This document shows positions 25,530 to 33,112 of a stretch of 64,000 bases of DNA, piece after piece; position 1 is the stretch's first letter; each line of letters starts with the position of its first letter. Source of the DNA: Methanobacteriota archaeon (lineage in GTDB: Archaea; Halobacteriota; Methanomicrobia; Methanomicrobiales; Methanocorpusculaceae); assembly GCA_023396065.1 (NCBI GenBank), contig JAEWXF010000014.1, positions 16,522 to 80,521 of the forward strand. Reading direction: 5' to 3'. Made by a program: the position numbers and the translations under genes. The notes under the pieces were generated by a model that worked only from the letters and a program-made list of their open reading frames with translations, was not told where the DNA came from and did not search any database.

Positions 25530-25852
25530 GCCCGGGTCACCTCAACAACTACATATGAGGTTGTCTTGTTCAATGGTCTGCACTCTGCAATCTTGACCTC
25601 GTCGCCAATTCTGGCGTCAAGGCACGGAGCCATGTGTGCGTGGATTTTGGAACTGCGTTTTTCATATCTGTCATATTTCTTGACGAAATGAAGGTAGTTC
25701 CGTTCAACGACAACGGTCCCCTGCATGCGCTCACTCACGACCTTACCGGTAATCACCTGGCCGCGCACCGGTAAGCTGCCGTGGAATGGGCAGTTTACAT
25801 CGTCACAGTCCTTTTCTGGGGCTGTGACATTTAAGCCGATATTTTTTGCCAT
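25526..25852 (-). CDS. rps17: Ribosomal protein S17
   Basis: uS17, 108 residues from the ATG at 25852 (MAKNIGLNV); an upstream in-frame start at 25864 is less likely. OB-fold segments include RGQVITGKVVSERMQGTVVVERNYLHFVKKYDRYEKRSSKIHAHM. An archaeal N-terminal CDDVNCPFHG (C16, C21, H24) could bind metal. Forty bases separate it from rnp1. Confidence 0.97.
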   Translation of the reverse strand: MAKNIGLNVTAPEKDCDDVNCPFHGSLPVRGQVITGKVVSERMQGTVVVERNYLHFVKKYDRYEKRSSKIHAHMAPCLDARIGDEVKIAECRPLNKTTSYVVVEVTRA

Positions 25853-25892
25853 ATTAACCCTCATTGTCTTACGCGCATAACTCGCACGGGGC

Positions 25893-26162
25893 TTACGCCC
25901 TCGTCTTAACGCGTCGCGTTGGAGAAACAGACAAGCTGGAGCAGTCTATTATCACATCAACACTATCCGGGAGGGCCACCCGGAGTAACATATATTGTTT
26001 CTGCACACACTTAATCCCTTCAGTCGTCCGGAGGGAAAAAGTGTTTTTCGTCTCATCGATGATGAGACCGGTTAACCCTTCCTGTGTTGTGTTGCGTGAC
26101 TGCACCACAGTCGCTTTCAGTCCGATCAATTCATGACGGAGAATCGTCTGTGGTGTAATCAT
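25893..26162 (-). CDS. rnp1: Ribonuclease P protein component 1 (Rpp29/Pop4)
   Basis: 89-residue homologue of eukaryotic Pop4/Rpp29, an Sm-like protein of archaeal RNase P. The pattern HELIGLKATVVQSRNTTQEGLTGLIIDETKNTFSLRTTEGIK, with its Gly-hydrophobic-Asp-Glu-Thr strand, is diagnostic. The gene sits between rpl29 and rps17, its usual euryarchaeal place. I found no RNase P RNA gene in the window. Confidence 0.96.
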   Translation of the reverse strand: MITPQTILRHELIGLKATVVQSRNTTQEGLTGLIIDETKNTFSLRTTEGIKCVQKQYMLLRVALPDSVDVIIDCSSLSVSPTRRVKTRA

Positions 26163-26170
26163 AGACAGTA

Positions 26171-26371
26171 TTATGCCCGACGCTTGGTCTGTTCGGTCTT
26201 GATACGTGCGATAGTTCTGCGAACTTCCCGGATCTTTCCGGGGTTTTCCGGTGCACCACCGGCGCTGACTTTTCCGTACTGCTGAATTAACTCGTTTCTA
26301 AGCTTCTGCTCGTTTTCAACAAGTTCAGTATCGGAAAACTGGGCGACTTCCTTCGCTCTGAAGATTGCCAT
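26171..26371 (-). CDS. rpl29: Ribosomal protein L29
   Basis: uL29, 66 residues, a two-helix protein near the peptide exit tunnel. AIFRAKEVAQFSDTELVENEQKLRNELIQQ and the basic end IREVRRTIARIKTEQTKRR fit the family. It starts five bases after rps3. Confidence 0.97.
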   Translation of the reverse strand: MAIFRAKEVAQFSDTELVENEQKLRNELIQQYGKVSAGGAPENPGKIREVRRTIARIKTEQTKRRA

Positions 26372-26376
26372 GATAC

Positions 26377-27078
26377 TCAGGCCTCCTCAACGAACTCAGG
26401 TTCGGTTTCAGGTTCCGCTGCAAGTTCTGCATCAAACTCTTCAAAGACGTCGGTCTCGACAACACGTGCCGGAGCCGGATTTGCATCCGGACGGATTTCA
26501 AAGTGATCCGGAAGGACAGCTCCCGGCGGCACAATCTTAACCTGGACACCGATGATACCGAGTTTTTTGATGGCGGTTGCATAGCCGCTCTCAACGATGG
26601 ATTCGGCAGGTTCACCAGAGTGCTTGATGTAGCCTTCGACGAACTTCTGCACACGTGCACGGGCACCGGTGAGCTTACCGGCCATGATAACTTCACAGCC
26701 AAGTGCTCCGGAATCCATGACACGGCGGATAACAGAGGATCCTGCCTTACGGAAGTACCATCCGCGTTCCAGTGCATTTGCAAGGCGCTCTGCCATGATC
26801 TGGGCATTGAGGTTCGGGTTTGCAACCTGCTGAACCTCAACCTGCGGAGACTCGATACCGTAGACGGAGGTCAGGTCGGTCGTGATCTGGCGAACCAGTC
26901 TGCCACCCTTTCCAATTACAATACCGGGTTTCTCTGCAAAGATCGTAACCTGAGTTCCCACCGGGGTCCGGACGATGTCCATTCCGCCATAGCCGGCACG
27001 CTTGAGTTCCTTGTTGAGGTACTGCTCAACACGGACCTTGCGGACACCGTCTGCGACAAATTTCTTTTCGATGGTCAT
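26377..27078 (-). CDS. rps3: Ribosomal protein S3
   Basis: uS3, 233 residues, at the mRNA entry. An N-terminal KH domain shows the loop PGIVIGKGGRLVRQITTDL at about 54-72. The S3 C-terminal domain contains SGALGCEVIMAGKLTGARARVQKF. It ends in an acidic tail rich in Glu (after about residue 200), common in archaeal S3. It lies two bases after rpl22. Confidence 0.98.
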   Translation of the reverse strand: MTIEKKFVADGVRKVRVEQYLNKELKRAGYGGMDIVRTPVGTQVTIFAEKPGIVIGKGGRLVRQITTDLTSVYGIESPQVEVQQVANPNLNAQIMAERLANALERGWYFRKAGSSVIRRVMDSGALGCEVIMAGKLTGARARVQKFVEGYIKHSGEPAESIVESGYATAIKKLGIIGVQVKIVPPGAVLPDHFEIRPDANPAPARVVETDVFEEFDAELAAEPETEPEFVEEA

Positions 27079-27080
27079 AC

Positions 27081-27554
27081 TTACTGCACCTCGCGGAGGA
27101 TTAACTCAATGTTCACGGTATCTCTGTGCTTCGGCGTTGCTCTGCCCATTGCACGGGGGAAAATTGCTTTCATGCACCGGCCTTTGTTTGCTGCGGCATG
27201 GACAATAACCATCTTTTCCGGAGCAAGACCTGCGTATTCAGCGTTCTTCTGTGCGGAACGGATCAGGCGGATATACTCAGCAGCTGCTTTGACCGGGTAT
27301 CTTCCGGATGCAGTGCCAAACGTCTTACCGTTCAGGCTTTTCTGGTGGGCAACGTTGCGTGCATACCGGTGGAACGGAACCGCTCTCTTGAGAGCAATTA
27401 CCTGTTCAAGGTAGGCAACAGCATCGTCTGCCATCATGTTGCGGACAAGGTGGGCAATTTCCACTGCATGCTTCGGAGAGCATCCAAGTTCATTGGCCTT
27501 TGCACGGGCAATATTGTCACCGGTGAGTTTGTTGCTGTATTCTGTTCTTGCCAT
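27081..27554 (-). CDS. rpl22: Ribosomal protein L22
   Basis: uL22, 157 residues from the ATG at 27554 (MARTEYSNKLTG). It reaches into the exit tunnel. Features: RAKANELGCSPKHAVEIAHLVRNM and RNVAHQKSLNGKTFGTASGRYPVKAA, then the beta-hairpin end RAMGRATPKHRDTVNIELIL. Five bases separate it from rps19. Confidence 0.97.
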   Translation of the reverse strand: MARTEYSNKLTGDNIARAKANELGCSPKHAVEIAHLVRNMMADDAVAYLEQVIALKRAVPFHRYARNVAHQKSLNGKTFGTASGRYPVKAAAEYIRLIRSAQKNAEYAGLAPEKMVIVHAAANKGRCMKAIFPRAMGRATPKHRDTVNIELILREVQ

Positions 27555-27559
27555 GACAA

Positions 27560-27970
27560 TCACTTCAACGGGACATATTTACTCGACCGGGTTGCACCAA
27601 TACCGGCGCTACCGTGGCTGACCTTCTTGCGCGTGAGGGCGAATTCACCAAAGTAGTGGAACACACCTTCAACCGGAATCTCAACATTGACGAACTCTTT
27701 ACCGGAGTAGATGGCAACGGTTTTGCCAACCATTTCCGGAAGGATGATCATAGAGCGGATGTGGGTTCTGACACCGTCACCGGCTGCGATCTTCGTGCGA
27801 ACGTCTTCTTCATCACGGGTAAACCCGCGAAGAACCTTACGGCGTGCACCGGTCGGCATAATCGGGAGAAGCTCGTCCATGGACATGGCTTTGAGCTGCT
27901 CGATGTTATAGCCGTGGTAGGTATACTCCTCTCGCCGCTTTGGCATTCTCTTAGTAGTCTTCTTTGCCAT
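27560..27970 (-). CDS. rps19: Ribosomal protein S19
   Basis: uS19, 136 residues, in the small-subunit head. The archaeal N-terminus (REEYTYHGYNIEQLKAMSMDELLPIMPTGARRKVLR) precedes the core VRTHIRSMIILPEMVGKTVAIYSGKEFVNVEI and FHYFGEFALTRKKVSHG. Six bases separate it from rpl2. Confidence 0.98.
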   Translation of the reverse strand: MAKKTTKRMPKRREEYTYHGYNIEQLKAMSMDELLPIMPTGARRKVLRGFTRDEEDVRTKIAAGDGVRTHIRSMIILPEMVGKTVAIYSGKEFVNVEIPVEGVFHYFGEFALTRKKVSHGSAGIGATRSSKYVPLK

Positions 27971-27976
27971 TTACGT

Positions 27977-28687
27977 TCACCTCCGGCATCCGGTTCTCCG
28001 TGCTGCGACATGTCCGACTTTCTTACCGGCCGGAGTTCCGCGTGCAACAGTCTTTGGCTTACCCGGGTGCTGGTGTCCTCCACCACCGAACGGGTGGTCG
28101 ATAACGTTCATTGCGACACCACGGACACGAGGCCAGCGGGTTGCCGAGGTCTTCATCTTGTGATACTGCTTTCCTGCTTTCAGGATTGGCTTGTCACCGC
28201 GTCCTCCACCGGCCACAAGACCGATGGTTGCGAGACAGTGTTCGTGGAACCACTTGGGTTTGCCGGACGGCATACGAACGCCAACTTTTCCCTCGGACTT
28301 TCCGATAACGACTGCCTGAACGCCGCTTGCACGGACGAACTTGCCGCCGTCTCCCGGACGGGCTTCGATATTGCAGACTGACATACCTGTCGGGATTGCT
28401 GCGAGCGGAAGGGTGTTTCCGTTTTCGATGGATGCCTCAGGGCCCCATACGATCTCACGGCCGATTCCGACACCCTCAGTGATGAGGACATACTCTTTCT
28501 TGCCGTCGATCTTTACGACTGCAATCGGGGTGTGACGTGCCGGGTCGTGCTCGATGTCAACAACGGTTGCACGGACGGTTTCGGTTGCGGAACCGAAGTG
28601 TTTCAGTTCTGCTTTATACTGGTGGGATGGTGCGCGATAAGTCGGTCCACCTTTTCCACGTGCCTGTGTACTGATTCTGTGTCCCAT
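27977..28687 (-). CDS. rpl2: Ribosomal protein L2
   Basis: uL2, 236 residues, needed for subunit joining and peptidyl-transferase function. It contains VVDIEHDPARHTPIAVVKIDGKKEYVLITEG and the conserved C-terminal WPRVRGVAMNVIDHPFGGGGHQHPGKPKT with the functionally important His residues. Confidence 0.98.
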   Translation of the reverse strand: MGHRISTQARGKGGPTYRAPSHQYKAELKHFGSATETVRATVVDIEHDPARHTPIAVVKIDGKKEYVLITEGVGIGREIVWGPEASIENGNTLPLAAIPTGMSVCNIEARPGDGGKFVRASGVQAVVIGKSEGKVGVRMPSGKPKWFHEHCLATIGLVAGGGRGDKPILKAGKQYHKMKTSATRWPRVRGVAMNVIDHPFGGGGHQHPGKPKTVARGTPAGKKVGHVAARRTGCRR

Positions 28688-28698
28688 GTTGATTCACC

Positions 28699-28947
28699 TT
28701 ACACAATTCCCAGCTGAGAGAGAATCTCTTCAGCAGCGTTTTTCTCTTCGAAGGTTATGACTGCCTTCTTGGCTCCCTTGGTGGTCATCATCGTGTTTAC
28801 GGATGCGACTTTCTTCCCGAAATTCTTCTCCATGGATGCTTTGACGGATGCTTTGGTTGCATCTTTGCGAACGATGAAGGAGAGCTGGTTCGAGTTTTCA
28901 AGGAGAACCATTGCCTTTTCTGTAACAAGCGGGTGTGCGAGTGCCAT
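28699..28947 (-). CDS. rpl23: Ribosomal protein L23
   Basis: uL23, 82 residues, at the tunnel exit where SRP docks. I prefer the ATG at 28947 (MALAHPLVTEKAMVLLENSN): GGAGG lies about ten bases before it, whereas it would sit only one base from the alternative ATG at 28956, although that ATG overlaps the rpl4 stop as ATGA. SVNTMMTTKGAKKAVITFEE is typical of the family. Confidence 0.96.
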   Translation of the reverse strand: MALAHPLVTEKAMVLLENSNQLSFIVRKDATKASVKASMEKNFGKKVASVNTMMTTKGAKKAVITFEEKNAAEEILSQLGIV

Positions 28948-28952
28948 TATTT

Positions 28953-29696
28953 TCATGCCTCCCCGAGTTTCTTGACAGCGGCTTCAGTCCAGACAGTAAG
29001 TCTGCCTGCGTCGGTTCCCGGTGCAAGAATATTTGCATTCAGGGATGTTACCGGCACACAGTCAACACCTGCGAGATTTGCACCTGCAAGGAATTTGTCT
29101 GCAGTTACAATCAGGACGGATTTTGCCTGCTTGTATTTGCGTCCACGTGTCTTACCGCGACCAGCACGGATTGCACGGGAATCCTTTGCACGTTCAAGAT
29201 CTGCACTAAGACCGAGGGCAATTAATGCCTTTCTGACTTCTGCAGTCTTTGCGAGTGATTCAAATGCATCCTCAACGACAATTGCTGCGTCACCCTCGAA
29301 CTTGTGACCGCGGGCGCGGACGAGTTCGGTGTTGATCGTTGCTGCAATTGCAGAGCGGATTGCCTTGGCTTTCTCTTTCTTGTTGATCTTTTCAACAAGG
29401 ATCTTTTCTACTTTTGGTGCGTGTGCTGGGTGACCGCCTTTGGTCTGCGGGACTTTTGCACCACGGGATCCGTTCTTGATACGCGGAATCTTGGACTCAC
29501 CGCGCTTGGAACCCCAGCCTTCTGCAGAGGTACGCATACCTGCATACGGGTCAGCACCATACGGCTGGTACTGTTCACTCTGATATGCAAGGACAGCTCT
29601 CTTGATAAGGTCCGGGCGGTATGCTTCATCGAAGACTGCCGGAAGCTCGATTTCGTGGAGGACAGAACCGTTTATTGCTTTTACATTTGCTTTCAT
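28953..29696 (-). CDS. rpl4: Ribosomal protein L4
   Basis: uL4, 247 residues, eukaryote-like. The extended loop reads RTSAEGWGSKRGESKIPRIKNGSRGAKVPQTKGGHPAHAPKVEK at about 55-98, followed by INKKEKAKAIRSAIAATINTELV. It lies seven bases after rpl3. Confidence 0.98.
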   Translation of the reverse strand: MKANVKAINGSVLHEIELPAVFDEAYRPDLIKRAVLAYQSEQYQPYGADPYAGMRTSAEGWGSKRGESKIPRIKNGSRGAKVPQTKGGHPAHAPKVEKILVEKINKKEKAKAIRSAIAATINTELVRARGHKFEGDAAIVVEDAFESLAKTAEVRKALIALGLSADLERAKDSRAIRAGRGKTRGRKYKQAKSVLIVTADKFLAGANLAGVDCVPVTSLNANILAPGTDAGRLTVWTEAAVKKLGEA

Positions 29697-29703
29697 CGGT
29701 TAT

Positions 29704-30705
29704 TCACCCCTGCTTGCTCTGGAGACTTACAAATTCAACAACCGGGGTCTGGACGGTCTGCTCACCCATGCGGGTTGCGGAGCGAATACGAACCAGGCGT
29801 TTTGCCGGGCCCGGGATGGAACCTTTAATCAGGACATAGTTGGTGCGGACAAGGCCGTAGTGGAGGAAGCCTCCTGCCGGGTTGATCTCATCCGGATTGT
29901 TGCCGAGTTTAATGATTCTCTTGTTGAACTCAGTACGCTGCTGGAATCCCATCTGACCGGGCATTGGAACCTGCCAGCGGACGTGGTGAGGATGCCATGG
30001 ACCAAGGGTACCGATGTGTCTCTCTTTCTTTGTTCTGGCGTGCTTTCTCTTTCGGAGAGTGATACCGAATCTCTTGACGGCACCGTTGAATCCCTTACCT
30101 TTGGTGATACCGGTAATGTCAGCGAACTGACCCTCGGAGAGGAGGGTGTTCATATCAATGCTGGTACCAAGAATTGAGAGAGCATAGTCAAAGCGTTCCT
30201 GCGCATTTCCACCGGCAACACGGATTTCCATTAAATCGGGGACCTTTTTCGGGACACCGGTAACGGTTTCCGGCTGGGTGTACATCAGGACCATGACTTC
30301 AACGACATCGGCGATGCAAGCGTTGATTTTTTCGGTTGCGGCCGCTGCATTGTTGACCTTTGCCTTGGTGATTCTGCCGGAGAGTGCGGCTACGTCCTGT
30401 GCCCAAACCTCGGTAAGCGGGTGCTTGCCATAGGTGTCTTTGACATAGACACGGATTGCTGCAACGATCATCGGCGGAATTTCAATGACGGTCACGGGGA
30501 CCATGATCTCTTTGCCTTCGGTCGGACTCTTTTTGTGGTCATCGATCATGATGACGTGCGTCATACCTGCTTTATAGCCGGCAAAACCTTGAAGCATCGG
30601 CTGTCCAGTGTATTCAGGCCAGGATTGATACTTTGGTATAATACTCTTGGCCCGCTTACGGGGATAGAATGCGAGTGAACCTGCACGCGGTCTCACTGTT
30701 CTCAT
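29704..30705 (-). CDS. rpl3: Ribosomal protein L3
   Basis: First gene of the ribosomal superoperon. uL3, 333 residues, with its tip near the peptidyl-transferase centre. Features: RPRAGSLAFYPRKRAKSIIPK at the start, LQGFAGYKAGMTHVIMID, and GTLGPWHPHHVRWQVPMPGQMGFQQRTEFNKRII. TATTTAAGG lies only about 17 bases upstream of the ATG, too close for a normal TATA; another TATA-like AATAATATAGG lies near 31308-31318, so the start of this transcript is uncertain. Confidence 0.98.
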   Translation of the reverse strand: MRTVRPRAGSLAFYPRKRAKSIIPKYQSWPEYTGQPMLQGFAGYKAGMTHVIMIDDHKKSPTEGKEIMVPVTVIEIPPMIVAAIRVYVKDTYGKHPLTEVWAQDVAALSGRITKAKVNNAAAATEKINACIADVVEVMVLMYTQPETVTGVPKKVPDLMEIRVAGGNAQERFDYALSILGTSIDMNTLLSEGQFADITGITKGKGFNGAVKRFGITLRKRKHARTKKERHIGTLGPWHPHHVRWQVPMPGQMGFQQRTEFNKRIIKLGNNPDEINPAGGFLHYGLVRTNYVLIKGSIPGPAKRLVRIRSATRMGEQTVQTPVVEFVSLQSKQG

Positions 30706-30730
30706 GTGTTAATCAGTCCTTAAATACTGT

Positions 30731-30756
30731 TCACGAACCCAAGCTTGGATTCGTGA
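30731..30756 (-). promoter_or_regulatory. 26-bp near-perfect palindrome upstream of rpl3
   Basis: Half-site on the minus strand TCACGAATCCAAG; the two halves match except one position, which is a U-G wobble in minus-strand RNA and a C-A clash in plus-strand RNA. It lies 26 bases before the rpl3 start. It could be an mRNA leader hairpin for ribosomal-protein feedback or a DNA operator; the sequence does not decide. Confidence 0.5.
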
Positions 30757-30759
30757 TTC

Positions 30760-31313
30760 TGCTGTGGTTGTCAATTAAAAACAACCGTTCTTTCACCGCC
30801 AGGCCTGCGAGAAGATCTCGCCTTCGACCGCGGGACTTAACTCTTGTCGGTCTCCGCACTCTGTGCAAAGCACAGATGCTTAGAAGACGGAAAGACGGGT
30901 AGCAATTGATCCGTTGAGGATATCCGCAAAAACGACAACGTCTTGTCTGTTTTAGTGGTTTATGCCCGAATAACGCACAGAAATGTGCGCGCCGCACAGT
31001 TGCGGCTTTCCAAGTCTCACGTAAGAGAACCTGACAGTTCACGCGCTCTTTGATTTGCACAAAGAATGGGCTCGTACAGAGACGTTCGCCCGGCGCGTTT
31101 CATCAGACCTATCTGAGGTCTTAATCCTTTGACGGAATTTGTCATCCTGCAAAGGGTTACACGATAATGAAAACAACGACAGAATCTGCGTGTTTTCAAA
31201 CCAACTGGATATCCACGATATAGTCCGTTCCAAATGAAACATTCAGAAGGACGGCAAGCCAGATGTCTGGCGAGCCACAGCAGCTATGCTGATATCAGCC
31301 TATGAAGGCTCCT
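30760..31313 (+). ncRNA. Candidate large structured non-coding RNA (unassigned)
   Basis: No coding frame here is convincing, but hairpins follow one another almost without gaps. Perfect stems include 30766-30786, 30807-30821, 30860-30876, 30974-30989 (GAAA loop), 30991-31006, 31105-31121, 31168-31198 and 31253-31276. A closed three-way junction is seen at 31041-31098: ACGCGC pairs with GCGCGT around two inner hairpins (TCTTTG/CAAAGA and GGGC/GCCC). Stems at 30895-30914, 30929-30953 and 31122-31159 are complete only if G-U pairs of a plus-strand RNA are allowed, hence the strand chosen. TTAAATAC at about 30720-30727 could be its TATA box. I found no RNase P or SRP RNA motifs. Confidence 0.42.
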
Positions 31314-31365
31314 ATATTATTGGAAAAGAAAGAATATAAAGATAGTGGGCATTTCGAAAAATGAT

Positions 31366-31770
31366 TCAGCCGAAGTACAGATCGCCATCGGTATTCAGAT
31401 ACACGCGAATATCCTCACGGACATGACGTCCCTTAATTTTTTCCGGCATGTAGGAACTGATGCGGTTAATCAAAGCAATGGTATCGTAACGGATTTTGAT
31501 ATTCAGAGGAGCGGCTGCTTTATAGATAATATGCGGAGCTTCCATCAGATCCGTTCCGGCGGAGAGAACACACAAGTCTGCAGCATCCAGCGTGTACAAA
31601 AATTCCAAGGTTTCCTTTGCCCGACGAATATTTTCATTCGCAGATTTTTCAATAGTGCATATGTTGGCTTTGGAAGTTCCAAGACGGTCGGCAATCTGCT
31701 GTTGAGTCATTCCCTGTTTGCGGAATCTGATAACTTCCTTCTGCCGATCGGTAAGGAGAGTATCTTTCAT
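31366..31770 (-). CDS. tfx: Tfx family DNA-binding regulator
   Basis: 134 residues from the ATG at 31770 (MKDTLLTDRQKEVIRFRKQG); a longer frame to 31803 is unlikely. The N-terminal helix-turn-helix reads MTQQQIADRLGTSKANICTIEKSANENIRRAKET at about 21-54, exactly the Tfx style. The C-terminal domain (about 60-134) probably senses a ligand. In Methanothermobacter, Tfx binds near the molybdenum formylmethanofuran dehydrogenase operon. Here it is divergent from mtd, so a methanogenesis gene may be its target; that is inference. GTTTATAG at 31797-31804 would suit a leaderless start. Confidence 0.88.
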   Translation of the reverse strand: MKDTLLTDRQKEVIRFRKQGMTQQQIADRLGTSKANICTIEKSANENIRRAKETLEFLYTLDAADLCVLSAGTDLMEAPHIIYKAAAPLNIKIRYDTIALINRISSYMPEKIKGRHVREDIRVYLNTDGDLYFG

Positions 31771-32138
31771 GTGTATTAATATAAGTCCATTAACTATAAA
31801 CATATTTGGTTAAATCACTTTGAAAAAAAGAGACCGGTTTTAAAAAGAACCGGATATGAGATTTTGAAAAAACGGGAAAATACGCGCATAAATATCGGGC
31901 TGAAAACGAAGGTTCCAGAGCATAATCCTGCAAATCGGGAAAGAATTTTGAGAAAGATAGACCATGAACAGGAAACATGCCTTATATGATCAGAGCAAAA
32001 TCTCCCAAAAAAGGGGATGATTTTTTTCAAATTCAAAGGATATGCCGTATTTTGAGAAACAAAGGAAACAATTCACAAACCTTATATTGCTTCTCGTCGA
32101 TAATCTGATGTTCTCATTCAAAATGAGAGGTGTATAAT
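31771..32138 (+). promoter_or_regulatory. tfx-mtd divergent intergenic region with mtd promoter and RBS hairpin
   Basis: No gene is seen in this 368-bp gap. Towards mtd there is a TATA box CTTATATTGC at 32081-32090, giving a start near 32110. A 7-bp hairpin (TCTCATT, loop CAA, AATGAGA) at 32112-32128 reaches into the ribosome site GAGAGGTG, so it could modulate mtd translation. Towards tfx, minus-strand GTTTATAG (31797-31804) and CTTATATTA (31777-31785) are TATA candidates. The central part, 31805-32075, is A/T-rich without clear structure. Confidence 0.55.
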
Positions 32139-32981
32139 ATGGTAGTTAAGGTAGGAGTTGCAAAGCTCGGTAACATCGCATCCGGTGTTATGGCAGAGCT
32201 TCTTTTAGATGAGCGTGCAGACCGTGAAGACATGATGACCTTCATGGCAACCTCCGGAACGAAACTGCAGAAGGAAGATGTCGACCGTGTCGTCACCAAC
32301 CTGAAAGCATGGCAGCCGGACTTCGCAATTGTTGTATCCCCGAACGGAGTTCTCGAGGGACCGACCGGTGCACGTGAAGACCTTGCAGCAGCAGGTATCC
32401 CCACAATCGTCATTACTGATGATGTAACCACCAAGAAAGAGCAGTTTGCCGCACTGAAGGAATCCAAGTTCGGATACATCATTGTGAAGGCAGACTCCAT
32501 GATTGGTGCACGCCGTGAATTCCTCGACCCGATTGAGATGGCAGACTACAACGGTAACCTTGTGAAAGTCCTCGCAATCACGGGTGCATTCCGCAAGCTC
32601 CAGACCGAGCTTGACAAAGTCATTGACCAGGTAAAGGCAGGAAAGAAGGGTGATGAGATTGTTCTCCCGAAGATTGTCCTGAACTCTGACAACTCCACCA
32701 AGGGCGAATTCAACAACCCATACGCACTTGCAAAGGCACGGGCAGCATATGAAGTTGCACAGGCTGTTGCAGGTGTCAACGTGAAGGGCTGTTTCATGAC
32801 CAAAGAGTGGACCGACTATGTCCCAATCGTTGCCTCAGCACATGAAATGATGCGTGTTGCAGCAATGCTCTGTGATGAAGCACGTGAGCTTGAGAAAGCA
32901 GGTGACTCTGTCATCCGCAAGCCACACAAGAAGACCGGTGAGATTGTCTCCAAGGTCGCACTGATCAGCAAACCTGAGTAA
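32139..32981 (+). CDS. mtd: Mtd, F420-dependent methylene-tetrahydromethanopterin dehydrogenase
   Basis: Oxidises or forms methylene-H4MPT with coenzyme F420, the fourth step of CO2 reduction to methane. 280 residues from the ATG at 32139 (MVVKVGVAKLGNIASG), with ribosome site GAGGTG. Family signatures: LLLDERADREDMMTFMATSGTKLQ, VVSPNGVLEGPTGAREDLAAAGIPTIVITDD and DSMIGARREFLDPIEMADYNGN. It is single-gene, facing away from tfx and followed by a T-rich terminator. Confidence 0.98.
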   Translation: MVVKVGVAKLGNIASGVMAELLLDERADREDMMTFMATSGTKLQKEDVDRVVTNLKAWQPDFAIVVSPNGVLEGPTGAREDLAAAGIPTIVITDDVTTKKEQFAALKESKFGYIIVKADSMIGARREFLDPIEMADYNGNLVKVLAITGAFRKLQTELDKVIDQVKAGKKGDEIVLPKIVLNSDNSTKGEFNNPYALAKARAAYEVAQAVAGVNVKGCFMTKEWTDYVPIVASAHEMMRVAAMLCDEARELEKAGDSVIRKPHKKTGEIVSKVALISKPE

Positions 32982-32993
32982 AATAATTTCCAA

Positions 32994-33012
32994 AATATTT
33001 TTTTTCTTTTTT
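32994..33012 (+). terminator. T-rich terminator of mtd
   Basis: Shortly after the mtd stop the plus strand has ATATTTTTTTTCTTTTTT, two U-tracts as in archaeal termination. The convergent mer gene ends about 100 bp further on. Confidence 0.6.
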
Positions 33013-33112
33013 AAATCTGTTTCAGAGTACCCAGAAGAGACAGATACATTCTCTGAAAAAAGTCACGAAACGAAAGACTGAAAAAAATATGGATAAACCG
33101 GGATAACCCGAT

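Noticed and set aside
23382..29828. Many plus-strand frames across the ribosomal operon
   Set aside because: All are antisense to intact ribosomal-protein genes and have no motifs or ribosome sites.
30731..31242. Several overlapping frames of 60-109 codons before rpl3
   Set aside because: They are Arg/Cys-rich, mutually overlapping, without ribosome sites, and lie over the hairpin-dense region.
30760..31313. RNase P RNA or SRP RNA in the structured region
   Set aside because: I looked on both strands for the conserved GAGGAAAGTCC and ACAGAA...GGCTTA elements and for the SRP helix 8 GGAAG...AGCAGC pattern and did not find them.
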